The position numbers were made by a program, and so were the translations under genes. A DNA stretch of 64,000 bases from Marthasterias glacialis (lineage: Eukaryota; Echinodermata; Asteroidea; Forcipulatida; Asteriidae), in the NCBI GenBank assembly GCA_911728455.2, contig OU452225.1, positions 14,048,731 to 14,112,730 of the forward strand, in the 5' to 3' direction. The number at the start of each line of letters is the position of its first letter. The first letter of the stretch is position 1. This document shows positions 29,297 to 42,700 of this stretch, in pieces. The notes under the pieces were generated by a model. The model was not told the origin of the DNA. It searched no databases and was given only the letters and a program-made list of their open reading frames with translations.

Positions 29297-32213
29297 CGTT
29301 ATGACACTGCTGAAAAATAGCAAGAAGTAAGTTCGTCGGTTTTATCAGTGCAAAGTGACAACATAAAATCAACAGTCAGTTTTGAAAAGAAAGTCAGATT
29401 AAATCAAATGACGTGTGAACCAACATCAACAAATAATCAGCATATATCCTTTTTTCCCAGGGAATTTTAAATAGTAAGTTCCTTATTGCAAAGAAATGGT
29501 TTTTACTGTATCAGTTTTAAAGTGGAACTGGTGACACAACATTATTTTGAATTATGTTATGTAAATCTGCACGGTATCTATAATCGTTTTCAAGTTTCAC
29601 TGCGACACGGAGTTGAGGCCTTCACTACTTTACCTAATTTAGCTCATGAACTGGAACCGATGACATAAAGTTTGTCCACAATGCATGTCCATTACAATAT
29701 TTATCATACATCTCAAATCAGTGCTAAAACTTAATTAAATTCCGCTTTTGTCTCACTGTTTAAAATCTAAAAAAGTAATACTTTTATTGTAAAAATATTC
29801 TGAATATTTCCTAAACTAAAATAATTGTGATTAAAAACAAAACTTATAGAACTCTCTCAAAGGGTTTCAGAAGAAATAAAACACATAGTGTTTTTACGAG
29901 CTTATTGGTAAAAATTTATTATGTCTGAATGCGGACAGCTTTCCAGACGAACGGTCATTGACCGAAATGTACATTTCACTGGTTCTGTAGTAACCTCTTG
30001 AGTTTAGCTGATCCACTACACGTACCAACATACTTTGTACTGCAGCGTACCAGTCTTGCCAATGCTTGCTGTGTTTCCAAACACCTGTTCATCTGAATGA
30101 GTGTTATGCAGTCGTAATGTTGTTATCGTGAGTTCGGTGTGTCCAAAGGAATGGGGCAAGATGGGGAACTAGAGCTCTATCTATTGTTGGAACATGAAAT
30201 AGACACATGGGCACCGTTTCAGCAAGTGAATACTTTGTTTCCCATCAGCAATGGTCAATATCTGCACCGATCTGCACTGTTGTTGTATCAAAAGAGTTTC
30301 TTGCTGGAATGGCGTCCAGTGAGATTTCACATTTCAGCCAGAATTGGCTACTCTGATCAAACTGCAACCTCGTTGGTAGCTTGGTTAGGCTTGGTTTCAA
30401 GATTGATGATTTGACTAATTATCAAAATGTTCGCCTAATTTTCAAAACAAAGGTTACTAAAATCTAAGCATTACAATCCAATAATGATGTTAAATCCTTA
30501 AAGACTAGGTGTCTTTATGTGAAAATAAAATAAAGACCGTATATTATTGGGAACATTAATTCAAAAGACATACAAACGTCACGAATTGTTTCTGTTTACC
30601 TGTCGGTTTTTACGTATCTTTGTCGGTGAACTTTACGGCGGAAAGTTGTGTCTATTCAGGGTTGCTGAAACACTCCACAGACTGCTACGTAATCATTTTC
30701 AGGCTGGTTTTGGTCGGGCGAAGCTAATGCCCCAACGCTGTGATCGCTGGACGCTGAGCCTCTTCATTGCAGTCTATGGTCGCTGAGGCGTCAGCATCGA
30801 GTATAAACTGCGTGCAAAGTGTACTATGTTGCCTTTACTTGAAAAACTGTATTATATTTCAAGTATACTAACGCAGTCTAAATCAATTGAGAACGCCTAC
30901 TAGTTGCTCAGGTTTGGTCTCCAGTTTATGACGGGCACGACAAGGCAAAATCTCGGTTATCTAAGAATTTACAAAGCTCATTTCTAAAGGGGCGGTTCGT
31001 ATTTGCAGCCGTTGCTTGCGCCATTGCATAACAGCAGGTCCTGTATAGTGGGCATAGTTTAATGAACTACTTAATGCTATGCTTTATCAAAAGCATACTT
31101 GATCAATTCAAACACATTTGGGTTAAAGATATTGGAATTGTAGGTATGTGCTTGCAAATAAATCACATGACAGATGTTGATTGCTATTTCCAGCTGTGTA
31201 TTATTTCACCATTAAAACTGCATAGTTTCATTTCAGTGGTTTAATTAAACTGCCATTTTGTAATAAATCCAGGTGCGGCACCTTTGATATAATAAACCAA
31301 TTGCTGCTTAAAATTTCTTTAGTAATAACATTTCTACTGATAATTAGGCCTTACTATGCGCGGTTGATATATCCGTCTTAATTTTCCTTCGAAAATGTTA
31401 TAAATACACACACCTAAGGCGTTTTCATCAAATTATATGGTCACGCTGTCGAGTCAATAATCTCCAAAAGAAAAAAGTACATGTTTGCACAGAGTTTTTG
31501 TACAAGATACAAGGGCATAATTAATATATTCTAATAAATTGTTGCCTTTATGGGAGAAGTAAATTGATTTCTCTCATCTAATGGAAAAAAATAATTAAAT
31601 GAATTAAAAAATATATAATAGGTATATTTATGTGCTTGTTTTGATTTGGTAAATCGAAAAAAGGCGTGTTCTTGAAAATGTCCTTGCATGTGCTGCTTTT
31701 TACAGGGAAATATTTTAGTATTGGTACAATTTGGTATTTAAACAAATGGTGCACGTATCGAGATTTTAAAATGCGAGCTTATTATTTGTTTAATATATTA
31801 TGAAAAAAATCGTAAAAAGTTTTTTCCATCAATGACTATCACGCATCAATACAATGCGGGTTTGCTCTTTGAAGTTGTTGTTGGCAATACTAAATTTTAC
31901 AACTCGATTATACAATATTGAAAAAGAAATAATGTTTTTTTGTTAGTAGTGATATATGTATATATTGATACACAAACATTAACCTTAAATCTATAATAAT
32001 GTTGTACGCACCCACGAGAATAGGACAAATATGAGGATACAAGTTTTTAAATTATCCTGGTTACAATTTTCGACTGATGTATTAATCATCAACTCCCTCA
32101 ATAAAACTGATGACTTGTCGGTAAACTATCGATGAACGGCAATCTTCTTCGTTTTTGTGACTATATATTTCTGTGTTGACTGCAGCTGAGCCAAGCAAAC
32201 AGTCCTATATTAA

Positions 32214-33099
32214 CCCTATCAGGAACGGGCTTTTTTTGGTTGTACGCGGACTGGGGAGGGGCACATAGTGCCCCCCCCCCTCCGTATTTTCCAAAGTGTT
32301 CGACCGATTTTGATGAAACTTGCCACAAATGTTCATTTCACCGAGTTCTACATGATGACGTCACATAATTTCAAAAATCGTCACTAGAGGGCGTTTTTGA
32401 CTGTTTTTTCCCCATTTTTGGTCAAAAATCGTGTTTTTGCCATAACTTCTGTATTTTTTGGCCGAATGTTTTGAAACTTGGCAAACTTGTACATTTTACC
32501 AAGATAAATATATTTGAACCTAATTTAGTCACTGGAGTTATCTTTAGGGGCATAATAATTCATTAATTTATCCCATTTAACAATCAAAATGGCTGCCGCC
32601 AAGAGCTCAGGGAGAAATTGTAAGGCTTGATTGACAAATCTGAACATTTTTTGGGTTTGAAAAGTAAGAAATTAGCAGGTTGAAAATGTTCTATTGTTAA
32701 AAAACTGGATATAATTTGACCCCCTACTTACAGGCTGAAAACACAAAATCCAAGATGGCTGCCAAAAATGGCGGCCATTTTGAATTCCCAAAACCATTTC
32801 CAACTGCGTGACTCACCACTATCACTTTTCTGGTAAAAAAAATCTAAAATAAGTGAAAATTATGTCCATTTTTTTTTTAAATCACTAAAAAACAGTAAAA
32901 TCGTGTGACCCAAGGTCAAACAAATGGTTGCCATGGCAACAGCTAACCCCGGGTATCAATTATTTTTTGCCAATATGATCCTAGATATATTTTAGGAAAA
33001 GTCAGAAAATTTCGCGGTGATTGGACTAAGCGTTAAAAAGTTACGGGGGAAAAATTGGTAGGGGGGCACACTGTGCCCCCCCCCCCGGTCCTGATAGGG
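32214..33099. mobile_element. piggyBac-like non-autonomous element, copy 2, with paralogous empty site
   Basis: Same TIR CCCTATCAGGAnCGGG and TTAA flanks (32210-32213, 33100-33103). It is related internally to copy 1 in reverse (CACATAGTGCCCCCC near the left end). In the paralogous spacer the sequence runs CCTATATTAAGCGTAT at 55361-55376, with one TTAA and no insert, which defines the exact integration point. Confidence 0.88.
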
Positions 33100-33439
33100 T
33101 TAAGCGTATGGAATTGACCTCTTTTGGAACGTATACGACTGACTTCGATGTATTTATTCATTCTTTACACTACAATTTTTTAAGACATCGTTATAAAAAG
33201 AACCGTAAAAGCTCACATACTTTAGAGTAATTTTTAAAAAAAGCTTGTAGGCCTAAGTCTATTTTTTAAAATCAAAAGCACTATCTCTTATAGCAAAGCT
33301 ATTTCTTTTAACATCAATTTCAAGTAAAGTTACTGAGATTTGCAATAAGTGTTAATTTATAATTGAACTTGCAAACAGATCGTTTAACTATACTTTTTAT
33401 AGCTTAGAATTTTATTTAATCACATTTGCGTTATAGCCC

Positions 33440-33445
33440 TTTATT
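33440..33445 (-). promoter_or_regulatory. Candidate polyadenylation signal of gene 2
   Basis: AATAAA on the minus strand about 200 bp past the gene 2 stop, in the block shared by all three paralogues. A second AATAAA lies at 33453-33458. Confidence 0.42.
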
Positions 33446-33643
33446 ATATAGTTTTATTAGACTGTGTAGCTATTAGCAAATGCTGCCTATTTAACTGAGG
33501 CATTACAAATACTTCTGACAACAAAGTCAGCATGGAATATATGAATCTCTCAACGCTCAACAGTGTCTCTAAATAAAACTTGGTACTGTATTGTATTCAG
33601 CATGAGGTTGGTTTAAGGAGAAACACTGCCCTCAATGTCAGAT

Positions 33644-33718
33644 TCAGTTGTCATCAAATTCACGGCGGATATTCTCGTATGTTATGTTCTCAGACTTCAC
33701 AGGTACTTTCATGTATGT
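33644..33718 (-). CDS. Gene 2 exon 26: C-terminal tail and stop
   Basis: 75 nt, [20 protein letters not shown] then FDDN and TGA. YENI is conserved. Confidence 0.85.
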   Translation of the reverse strand, partial: TYMKVPVKSENITYENIRREFDDN

Positions 33719-36700
33719 CTGAATAAATTCAAAGGAATTCAGGAATGTCAACAATGATGCTCTTCAAAAAAGTGAGACTGGTATTTAAGGTATCCTAAAA
33801 TCATGAGGAATTGAGCAATGGGTAATGGTCAGACACAATAATTTGCGTACCACTGAAGATGACATGCTTATTGCATCAATCCATACTAGAAGTATTCAAA
33901 TTAACTCAAACTTGACTTACATGCTCAATGTTACTTCCACCCAATGATGTCAGAATGGACACCAAAGCTCGGAATTCAGGTCGGTTGTCCGGATCTTCTT
34001 CCCAACACTTCAACATCAGTTTGTAGCTAGTTATGTAAACAAGAATATTTATATTTCATCAATCTACTTTGTTTCAGATATTACAGCTATAGATTGTCAA
34101 AAATGTTATACATCGCTATTATAGAAATTCGATCATCTTGTGATTTACTGTAATCGTTTTACAAGCAATACGCCCTCACAAAACTGTGGCCAAAATCAGT
34201 AAAAGGCTTTTTGTTCTTACATTTCTTCACTGCAGTTATCTGGTTTAGGCATACGGTATCCATTCATCAACTTCGTCGCCAACACTTGGGTCTTAGTGCC
34301 AGAGTATGGAGTCCCACCTATGATTGTATTTTTTTGTAAGTAAACACCAAAATCAGATTAATAACATTAACATGTATTAACGCCCCGGGAAGAGGAGGAG
34401 GAAGAGGAGGAGGAGAAGGAGGAGGAGGAAGAGGGGGAGGAGGAGGAAGAGGGGGAGGAGGAGGAAGAGGGGGAGGAGGAGGAAGAGGAGGAGAAGGAGG
34501 AAGAGATGGAGGAAGAAGAGAAGGAGGAGGAGGAGAAGGAAAAGGGGGAGGAGGAGGAGCAGCAGCAGCGGCAGCGGCAGCAGCAGCGGCAACAACACCA
34601 ACCACAACAACAACAACAACAAGCATCAACACCAAACAACAACAGCAGCGACAGCAACAGCAAGTTTTTTTTTCTGATGAAGGTCATACTTTGATGATCA
34701 TGCACAGACTAATTTAAAATACTCGTTCAGGGCAATGCCACAGGAGGTAATTTACGGGCAACCAGCTCTGGGTAATTCCCAAGAAGAAAAAAACCATTAC
34801 ATTCCAGCTAGCACATGATATTCTTGTGGATGGAAGACACTGTATGCTTCTTTTGTAACCGAAGCGTTCCTTTTGCGAAGTTGCCTGCATTGCTTTGTTC
34901 GACACTACCCTTAAAGATGAAGTTCCTAGATAACTTACCAAATGTAGCTATTTCCCACAGAAGAATTCCAAAGGACCAGCTGAAAAAAAGGAGAAAAAAC
35001 AAAGATAAAAACTAATTAAAACTATAAGAGCAGCAAAATGTAGGTCAGGTCTGAAAAGATCCTTGTAAATATTTTCAAGATGTTGCGAAACTAAATTAAT
35101 TCGTCATGTTTGTTTAAGTTAAATATGCCTAAGAAATATATACTTTTGTTAGATAAAACACATTGCTGGAGTTTTGGGACATTTCTTCGGTGATTCCAAA
35201 TTAAAGCTTAAAGTTTGATTTAAATCGCTGCATTTAAACTTCCTTTACTTCACTATGGACGGGTGTGTATTTTTCAGAAGAATGGAGTGGGCAATGACGT
35301 CCTCCTGTAAAGTTAACAAGACATACCATGTTAAAGGTAATTGTTATCCGTGCTAAGTATACCTAAGAAGACAGACCATGTTAAAGGTCGTTGTTTTCCG
35401 TGTTAAGTATAGCGGTAGTTAAGAAGACACCAATTTTAAGGTCGTTGGTACCCGTGCTAAATATACCGGTAGTTAACAAGACAGATCTTGTTAAAGGTCG
35501 TTGGTATCCGTGCTAAGTATAGTTAAGAAGACACACCATGTTAAAGGTCGTTGGTGTCCGTGCTAAGTATACCGGTAGTTAACAAGACGCAACATGTTAA
35601 AGGTCGGTGATATCCGCGCTAAGTATAGTTAAGAAGACACACCATGATACAGGTCGTTGGTATCCGTGTTAAGTATACCTATAGTTAACAAGATAGACCA
35701 TGTTAAAGGTCGTTGGTACCCGTGCTAAGTATACCTGTAGTTAACAAGATAGAACATGCTAAAGGTTGTTGGTACCCGTGCTAAGTATACCGATAGTTAG
35801 CAAGACAGATCATGTTAAAGGTCATTGGTATCCGTGCTAAGTAAACCGGTAGTTAACAAGACACACCATGTAAAAGGTCGTTGGTGCCCGTGCTAAGTAT
35901 ACCGATAGTTAACAAGACACACCATGTTTAAGGTCGTTGGTACCCGTGTAAGTATACCGATAGTTAACAAGACACACCATGATAAAGGTCGTTGGTGTCT
36001 GTGATAAGTATACATGTAGTTAACAAGACACACCATGTTAAAGGTCGTTGGTATCTGTGCTAAGTAGGTATAATAATGTTTGTATATGCTTACACGTCAC
36101 TCTTAGTGGTATACGTCTGATTAAACAAAGACTCCAGGGACAACCAGCGTGTGGGAACTCGAGTCTGAAAAAAACATCAATTATCAAGAAAAAGTAATGG
36201 CACAACGTTGAACAACAATTTTGGATGACTGCGCCAAATTTGCACGACTAAACCAGCATGCCTTGTTCAAGATGAAAGGAGATGGGAAGAGAAAAGTCAA
36301 CAAAAGGAAGGTTCTGCGAAAGGGTTGGTGAGGGGAAGAGGTAAAGAAAGCATCTTGATTGTTGACTGTCCTCAGCTCATCTCCCATTCCATCCTTCCAC
36401 ACTGTCTTCTCATGTGATTTTTTAAAATAGAAATAGCCTACTAACAGATCTCATAAAAGAATTTCATCAATAAGCATTGCGGTATTCGAATAGGGCGTTT
36501 CCATAGGCGTAAGAGAGGGGTTGTTTTGCCCGAAAAGTTTACACAGATAAGTACATAAATACCAATTTCTATTAACGAGTCTTTTTATTTGTTTTCCTTT
36601 TGTCTTCTTGCTTAGGCCGAGTTTTCCCAACTGTTTTGCCCGAATGTGGGGAGGGGGCGTAACTGCCCGTCCCCGGCTCCTACGCCAATGGGCGTTTCTT

Positions 36701-39700
36701 TAGCTTCCAATATTGATGTATTCCAGTTTCGTCAAATCGACGTTCAGGGAAAAGTTGGCATGGGTGCTGATACCCATGTTGTCAATCATATTTACCTTGG
36801 ATTGTTGCACATACACGTTTTCTCCTCGAGACAAACCGAAATCAGAAACTTTTGCAACCAGATTGTCATCCAAGAGGATGTTCCTTGCTGCCAAGTCACG
36901 GTGTATGACCTATAAAAGAGAATCAAGTTGTGTGATTCAAACTACAATTCACCACAAGGAGTTTACCCCGAAGAAGCAATTTTTTCACATCACATCTCAT
37001 TATAGTGGGGAAAAAATCCTGTACGACGTAGATATACCGAGTTCGCATTTGTCAAGCAATTAAAGTCTTTGTAAAATGTATTGTTAAATTGCATCATTGT
37101 AAAACGAAGCTTAATTTGTCTGATCTCCAAAGGGCAAACCTTTGGCGGTGCATTATATTGTTAATCTATATTCTGAATTCCTAAAATTTACAGTTATACT
37201 ACACAGCAGTTGAAAGTCAATAGGGCTGCTCACAAATAATGAGTCGATCACTGTAGTAGAATTGACTACATAAAAATTACCAGACATAGCTCCCTGGAAT
37301 TCCTAAGATTTACTTTAAAATACGAACTGACAATTAGAGGAGTATTGCTCTATTACACGATATGTGAATACATACACTTATGATACTTATTTGTATAATT
37401 ATTACTGTCGTTTATATCGGATGTAAATTACATAAACTGATAAATAAAAGGAAACTTAAATACCTTCTCAGAGCAAAGACCGCACAAAATTCAAGGACGT
37501 GCGCAATTTCTGTTATCTTGTATGAATACAAATTTATGTATTCATTCAATCACTTGTTAATTTGTTTTGTTGTTAATGGGCCTATGATGTCATAATTACC
37601 CCGGATGCAGCGAGATGTTGCATTCCTTTAGCCACGCCCAGAGCCAACTGAAGCAGCTTCTCAGATGTCAAAGATGCCTGACTACCATCATCACCATCAT
37701 CTCGAGCTTTCCTCAAGAAGGAGCGGAGGTCACCATTGGGTAGGTACTCCAAAGCTATGTACAATTCATCTGTTAAGATATGTATAATGTTTTATAAGGA
37801 ATATAAATAGTGACAGGCAAAAACGTGGTTGTTGAGGGCAACACAAAAGTCTCTGTAGTATCGTTTGATCTAACCGTTTGGTCTAGATCAAAACATACCA
37901 GAAAAAAAGTATTAAAATCTTTCTTCAGAGATTGAATCGAATCACTCAGTTCATTTTCATATTTCTTTTTTTAAATTTGTAGACAGATTCGCCTGTCCTG
38001 TAAAAATTATGTGAAGTTATATTGCATACAAAAACAGGCTACAAGTGGAAGACGGAGCAATCAATCAATCAATAAGCTTTCAACACCATCGGGTGATGTG
38101 CATGGCTTCTGTTTCGTGGTTGCATCTTGGGTTAGTCTGGTAGCTTCAGCTAGAGATGTTAAGTTTCTAGATAAGCAGTCTGCCTTCACACAATCCATCC
38201 ACTTGTTGGAAGGTCTTCCTCGTGGTCTGGCACCGTGAATTTGGGAGACTAAAAGTATATTTGGGACTCGTGTACAATTCATCCTTAACTCTTTGGGGAA
38301 ATCGAACCAGAGGTAGGGTTGGAAAAAAACTTACCCTCGTGTTGGCAAACACCGATAATCTGTACAACGTTGGTGTGATGTCCAACTTGAGTCATTGCAC
38401 GAAATTCCGTCATGAAATTCTGTCTGTCGGTCACTGACGCATGTGCTTAAATTTAAGGTATACATCCGTTATTATGATTTTACCAATACTGTGTTTGCAA
38501 TGACATTGATGTCATTAAAATACTTTCAAAAGTATTCTTCATTTATTTTGTTCCGTTTCAGACAATTGAAAACTTCACAGCATGTTGTTGTGTTACAAGT
38601 AAGAAAGTTCTGTGAGCTGTTGCCCACTTTTTCTAACTGAACTATTACACTTTGTTACAGTTTCAGTTTAGTGCCTTCGTGACTTACCCTTTAACCTCTT
38701 GATCGCAGCCTTGAAAAACTCTTCGTTCTTCATCACTCCACCCAACCGCACTTCACCGAAGTGACCCTCCCCCAGCACCTTACTCCCTACCATCATGTCC
38801 ACCCATAAGACACTCCATGGCTGGGCCCATGTAGGTAAACCAACATCTTCATAGGTCGTTACCGAACCAGCCCCAACTGCTTCATATGGCGAAGGTTGAA
38901 CTTGTCCAATCTTTTCATATTCATCCTGTTGTGTTTAATCATTTAATAGAAGTCCAATTTACAAGGAGAATTTTTGTTCTGGTTATTAGATAATTATGAC
39001 AAAACTTTATCACGAATTCATTCCATATAATGTGTGCAATTTAAGGCCAATCAATAATAAAAATTAATAAAAACAAATAATCTTCAACTTTGCTCACCTA
39101 CATTATTACATTTGTTCGAGGGTGTCTTAAGACCAACGAAATGAAAACAATTGTTCCCATTCCAATCAAACTACATTAAATTAACTATTTGTCTGCAAAA
39201 AATAATGTGACCGCTGCTAGACAAGACCTGCCTGTCGGAGTCCAAAAGCGGGGCCGAGAACAACAATTACACCTATAACAAGCTTAAAAGCATCAAAATA
39301 CTAACATTGTTAGGCTCTCCTTTACGCCTGCTAATGTCACCCTCAGCTTTGTATTGTCTTACAGCTTTCTTTGTGGGTTGTGGTTTTTTAGTGACTTCAC
39401 AAGATGTTTTTGAGGAAGGCTTATTTGACATTGTAGATGTTGATACTTTGTTATCCGCTACACTGCGGGAACACTCATCTTGTGCACAAGACGATGAACC
39501 TGTTAGTAGAATGAAGAAAACAAACTATGATAACACACTGTGGCAACGTTCATCAATCAATTATAGGGCTTCGAATAAAGCTGAAGATCCATGCCAGTTA
39601 TATATAAGTTCAACCCCACATTAAATTCCAATTCATGTTTTCGCGAAAACGACATCAGTTCAGACGGATGATTGGTTTTAACACCAGCTTTTTAGCAAAT

Positions 39701-42700
39701 AAGCACTTTGGTAAAACATACACGGTTTTTAACCCTTCTTTCAAAGATAAACTTACCTTATACTATTTATTCCATAAAGTCTGGATATGTGTCCTGCTCT
39801 TAGAATAAACACACACACAGCATTTATCAGTGCAAGCTTGACTGATTGAAAGCAAGTGACGCTATCACAATTGTGCGTTCATTCTCATTCGCACAGGATT
39901 GGCCAATGAACAACCTCATTTTGACCTCTAGACGAGGGCGCCCTACTCAAATGACGTCATGTGCTTAAGGTCTATTAGGTTAAACGTCTCTACCAAAAGT
40001 CCTCAAATATCCATGTCTCTTATTCTCTCTAAAGCAAAAGGTGTTTCCCAAAGGGGCAGCTTGTTGGAATTACAATTTACCTTTCATTTCATGGCCTTGC
40101 ACAGGCGCGTCAACCTTACGATTCCGATTCTTAGACCTAAAATTGGAGGAGATTAATGCATCAACAGAAAAAGAAACGATAAATTAAATAAATATGGTGC
40201 AGCCGAGGCCCCTGGGAGGTGCAGACTTTATACTCAAAAATGCCTCGCATAAAGACAGAGATCAGGGTGTTTTTGTGCAACACTGTACATAGGGCTTACG
40301 GCCACCCCAAATTGCTGAAAAAAGGATCACGCATGAGTGGGTTTACAACATTCGAGAAAAAATGTGAATAATTACGTTAATATGTAAGTAAATTTGTACG
40401 CAATTTTTTACGTGAACATTTACCTAAATGTTTACCTCAATATTCACGTAAATATTGAAGTTAAAAATCGTGAATCTGTCTGCCAAATTAGACCGATTGC
40501 GCGACAATGTTGACATATGGTCACGTGACTCCCTATTGGGTATAACGCCGTACAGCTGATGGTAAAATACGTGTAAAGAGATGACACAGAGTGAGTTCGA
40601 AAGCAGTCGATTTTACTTTTGTTAAGTGATAAATTAGTTAATCAGCCCCTTTATTTAAAGTAGTATGTTGTGGTATTAATTTAATTCACATCTCTGTTTC
40701 ATAAGTTAACAGAATTATACTACCGGCGTGCCATGCACTACCGGCGTCGGACGACTATCATGTAGCCACCCGTTATTTTGTTTGTAATGTTGGCCTAAAT
40801 CACTGTAAAAAAAACAAAAAGGATAAACAACGTTGGAAAAGTAAGCATTAACACCTAGCCTTGCAGAATTTCAATTAGGCAAAGGAATCACACAGTTTTG
40901 GAAAGCAATTTCTTTGGAGGATTAGAGCTTAAAAAACTTTGACACTTTTGTGTTGAAGAGTGTTTGGTGATCGCGGTCGTCTTGCCTAACGTTCCGTCGT
41001 GCGCTGTACACATCGTGCACATTTATACGGTACTTTTACAATTTTCAAGACTTGCTGGAACTGTCCTTACTGGCTTAATTCAGCCACTTGAAGGTCTCTG
41101 GTACAAACTCTGTAATATCTTTCACAGATTTCGAGCAAGAAAAGCCTGGATCGAATAAACTAAATGCATTAATCATCGTGTACCATACCACCCTTTCCTA
41201 TGAAGGATGTCGTGTGTGTTTACATTTTATACCCAAAAGTGGTCACGTGACGCGGGTCGCGAATTCGGTCTATTAGCGTAAATATTTGTGACTTCGATCA
41301 AAGCCGTGGAAATTTATGTTTAAAATATTGATATGTCCCTTTAAAGTCACCAGACATAACACTCTAACAATCTATTACATAACATGTAATCCATTAGCCT
41401 TGCAATGCACAAGAATAAGCCGAAACATTAACCGTACATGGGTTACCTTATTTTAATCCAAACAATTGCAATACATAGAGCGATGATGAGAATCAAGATG
41501 GGAATAACCACATCAACGACTGGAAAACCGTTCAAATTGCTGCTGGATGGCACTGCATAAATAAGAATGATAGATAACATGTATGTTTTAGAACTAAATC
41601 AAAAACATTACAAGTAACTAATTGACAGACAAGGGACTCATTTACATTGTATATTAAATGGCGTTGCTGGGCGGCATTTGCCATGCCATGGGGCTCGCTT
41701 TAGTTTGGTGCTAAATCGATTTTCTATGAATTATTGTTATTGTTATTTTTTTTATTGCTTGTTTAATTTTTTGAGAAAGTGACCCCTGCATGGTTACGTC
41801 ACTGATAACGTTGAACAACAGTTGGAGCAACCAAATCTAACGAAAGAATCATTTTACCTTCAACAGTGATGGGATCTCCCCAAGCCACGAAAAAGTCCTG
41901 TGAATATTGGAATGAGTAAATCAAACAAGCATTAACTAATCCACTCATGTATTCTACATCATTTGTATAAATACCACCTGCTGCAATACTTTACTGGCTA
42001 GACCATCTTAATCTCTATAACTTACCGTATCTGATACTCTGCTGACTGATCCGAGGTATATATCATACACAGTGTTACTCTTCAAAGGTGTGTTGTCGTA
42101 ACCGCCATAAGACTTTCGATCACCCACTGTGAATGTTTCCGGAAGCTCCTCTTTACGTAATTCCGCCGCTACGTAATCAACGGTCATCATTACGTCTGAA
42201 GATCGAAGTTGCCTGGGATACCTTTTTTCAGTGGTGACAACGGGCTGCCTTCGTACCAATCCAATTTGCATTCCTCTATAATAAAACAAAAGGGTTTTTC
42301 AAAAAAAAATGCATAATTATTTATTGACATACATTATCGACAGTGGCTTAGCCAAGGGGGCGGAGGGGGCGGGGGGTAGTTGCCCCCATGGAACATCTTG
42401 CCCCCTCCCTCCCACTTGCTTCCCCCCAGTCAGCCTACACAGTAAAATGTGCTATAATTAGGCAATTTTAACTGTATATGCCCCCTGTACAAATACTTGT
42501 GTCCCCCCTTGCCCACCTGCAAAAAAGATAACGAAGCAAGGTGACACAACTACCGCTGCTAAATTAAAATATATATTCATATATATAAAACAAAATAAAA
42601 TAACCGTCATTAGGTTTATGAAGAGTACATTTATTCCTCTTCCGGGGGTCCCAAACAGCACACACAGCCTGCGACCAACCTTTGAACATTGTACATGCTT

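Larger units (their letters stand above)
29297..33643. other. Spacer between gene 1 and gene 2
   Basis: Presumed promoter region of gene 1 and 3' flank of gene 2. It is paralogous to 51608-55869; for instance the stretch around 31095-31130 (tgatcaattcaaacacattt) recurs near 54505-54540, and blocks around 30660-31030 match 54150-54440. It contains a piggyBac-like insertion at 32214-33099. No TATA box could be assigned with confidence. Confidence 0.65.

Noticed and set aside
34318-34705. Poly-Pro, poly-Ser and poly-Leu frames on the minus strand
   Set aside because: They are three readings of the same GGA/CAG tract inside a gene 2 intron, with no domain and no conservation in gene 3.
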